DNA from: Bacillota bacterium
GTDB taxonomy: Bacteria > Bacillota > Limnochordia > JAAZLZ01
Reading direction: 5' to 3'
Length of the DNA stretch: 6,155 nucleotides
Assembly (NCBI GenBank): GCA_012799075.1
Contig: JAAZLZ010000005.1
Location: forward strand, 1 to 6,155
The notes under the pieces are model-generated. The model searched no databases, was not told where the DNA came from, and saw only the letters and a program-made list of their open reading frames with translations. Numbering within the stretch: position 1 is the stretch's first letter; the number at the start of each line of letters is the position of its first letter. Positions 4,912 to 6,155 of this stretch are shown here, piece by piece. The translations under genes were made by a program, and so were the position numbers.

Positions 4912-6155
4912 GTGCGGCGAAAGAGATTCTTTGCTTACCTGTGGTGGGGGCTTCTTATTTGTTTCTTGCTCATCGGCATACAGGTGCATTTGCTAAATTC
5001 CCTTCCCAGGCACTTGCGTGTTCTTCCAGGGGATAACCTGAGTCTCCGGTTGTTCCCACCTTATACCCTTGTCTCTCCCTTGGAAAAGGACTTCATTCAA
5101 ATCTCCGAAGGCAGCGTGGAAATTGGTCCGACTAGCCCCGATCAGGCAAGCCTATTCATCAGCCTTTGGGGAATGCCGATCCGGGAAATGGTGGTGGAGG
5201 TCGTCCCGGAGCTTAAGGTCATGCCAGGTGGTCAAGCAATCGGCGTTTTGCTGGCCCCTGCCGGCTTGATTGTTGTCGATCATATACCCCTTTTTGGCAC
5301 GGACGGCAAGGAGTATTATCCCGCCCGGGAAGCAGGGATTCAGCCGGGTGACATCTTACTAAAGTTAAATAATGCGACTATTTACAATCCCGATCAGTTA
5401 AGGTTCATGGTAGAGCGCTCCGGTGTTTCAGGACAGGATCTGGAAGTTGAGCTCCTTCGCAAAGGACAGGTGATCCGGACCCGCATCCGACCGGTTGAGG
5501 TCAACGGGGATGGGCGAGGGGGTCAGCGGGGTCCGAGTTTCCTCTTAGGGCTTTGGCTGGAAGATCCTGCAGCGGGCGTGGGGACTTTGACTTTCTACGA
5601 TCAACGGACAGGGCGGTACGGGGCCCTGGGACACATGATTACTGACGCGGCCAATCGTCGGATTCAGGTTGACCGGGGTCATATTGTCCAAGCCCAGATT
5701 TCGGGGGTGCAGACGGGCCTGCGCGGGCGGCCGGGGGAGAAAATCGGCATCTTCCAAGATGAACGAGATGTGGTGGGCAGCATCGACAAGAATACCCGCT
5801 TTGGCATATTTGGCCAGCTCCATGTTCTGCCTGCCAATCCCTACTACCGGGAAGCTGTTCCAGTGGCTTTGGCCCACCAGGTCAAAGAAGGTCCGGCGGA
5901 AATCATGACGGTGTTGGAAGGTGAAAGGGTGGAGCGTTTCAAGGTGGAGATCATCAAGGTGAATAGGCAAAGGCGCCCTGACGACAAGGGGCTGGTTATC
6001 CAAATAACCGATGGGCGTCTCTTGGAGCGAACGGGCGGCATCGTCCAAGGGATGAGCGGCAGCCCCATCATTCAAGATGGACGTTTGGTCGGGGCGGTCA
6101 CCCATGTCTTCATTAGCGATCCAACCAGGGGATTTGGCATCTTGGCCGAGTGGAT
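4909..6155 (+). CDS. spoIVB: Stage IV sporulation serine protease SpoIVB (3' end outside window)
   Basis: Peptidase family S55 protease. In B. subtilis it is made in the forespore, enters the space between the forespore membranes and cleaves SpoIVFA. This releases SpoIVFB to process pro-sigma-K in the mother cell. The frame stays open to the window end; 415 residues are visible against about 425 in B. subtilis, so only the last few are missing. Basic residues 3-6 precede a single hydrophobic segment (about 10-26), a signal or membrane anchor. A PDZ domain (about 110-196) is preceded by PGGQAIGV and contains AGIQPGDILLKLNN (142-155). The S55 domain follows, with H242 (ALGH), D368 (QITD) and S383 (GMSGSP) matching the B. 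subtilis catalytic H236, D363 and S378; the Asp-Ser spacing of 15 is identical. The gene has its own putative sigma-G promoter and lies 115 bases after recN. spo0A is the expected next gene. Confidence 0.95.
   Translation, partial: MVRRKRFFAYLWWGLLICFLLIGIQVHLLNSLPRHLRVLPGDNLSLRLFPPYTLVSPLEKDFIQISEGSVEIGPTSPDQASLFISLWGMPIREMVVEVVPELKVMPGGQAIGVLLAPAGLIVVDHIPLFGTDGKEYYPAREAGIQPGDILLKLNNATIYNPDQLRFMVERSGVSGQDLEVELLRKGQVIRTRIRPVEVNGDGRGGQRGPSFLLGLWLEDPAAGVGTLTFYDQRTGRYGALGHMITDAANRRIQVDRGHIVQAQISGVQTGLRGRPGEKIGIFQDERDVVGSIDKNTRFGIFGQLHVLPANPYYREAVPVALAHQVKEGPAEIMTVLEGERVERFKVEIIKVNRQRRPDDKGLVIQITDGRLLERTGGIVQGMSGSPIIQDGRLVGAVTHVFISDPTRGFGILAEW

Noticed and set aside
5069..5269. 66-codon + strand frame within the spoIVB region
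   Set aside because: spoIVB is read in a different frame from 4909 with conserved PDZ sequence across this stretch.
5545..6105. Long antisense open frame (186 codons) opposite spoIVB
   Set aside because: It is a shadow of a clearly real protease gene whose catalytic motifs are on the + strand; its translation shows no recognisable domain and I see no ribosome binding site supporting it.

Overview
The window is a stretch of a spore-forming Firmicutes chromosome, with a base composition somewhat above 50% G+C by eye. It carries six genes, all on the + strand, in the order dxs (3' part) - tlyA - nadK - argR - recN - spoIVB (5' part, nearly complete). This order is the conserved cluster that leads into spo0A in clostridial genomes. 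Bacillus subtilis has the same core (dxs-yqxC-ahrC-recN-spoIVB-spo0A), but its NAD kinase genes lie elsewhere, so nadK here points to a Clostridia-like or Limnochordia-like lineage rather than Bacillus. I cannot name the genus. spoIVB is a sporulation-specific gene and implies that the organism makes endospores.

Layout: 1-867 is the C-terminal half of DXS (isoprenoid precursor synthesis). Its stop overlaps the TTG start of tlyA (860-1666), an rRNA 2'-O-methyltransferase. After a 60-base gap comes nadK (1727-2584), starting at GTG. argR (2595-3065) and recN (3081-4793) follow with gaps of 10 and 15 bases. These five genes look like one vegetative operon joined by function-independent but conserved synteny. 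A 115-base gap (4794-4908) then separates recN from spoIVB (4909 to beyond the window end), the forespore serine protease that triggers sigma-K activation. spo0A is expected just downstream but is not in the window.

The recN-spoIVB gap is the most interesting part. It holds a hairpin directly after the recN stop, an intrinsic terminator-like hairpin with seven Ts, and a close match to a sigma-G promoter whose predicted start falls at the foot of that terminator. It also holds a 13-bp inverted repeat whose right arm covers the spoIVB ribosome binding site. The left arm of that repeat lies upstream of the predicted sigma-G start. Read-through RNA from recN would therefore carry the element that hides the ribosome binding site, while the sporulation transcript would not. 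This suggests a two-layer block on SpoIVB synthesis in vegetative cells. The base pairing is read directly from the sequence; the regulatory meaning is inference. I found no mobile elements, CRISPR arrays, tRNA or rRNA genes, and no wholly unknown protein family.
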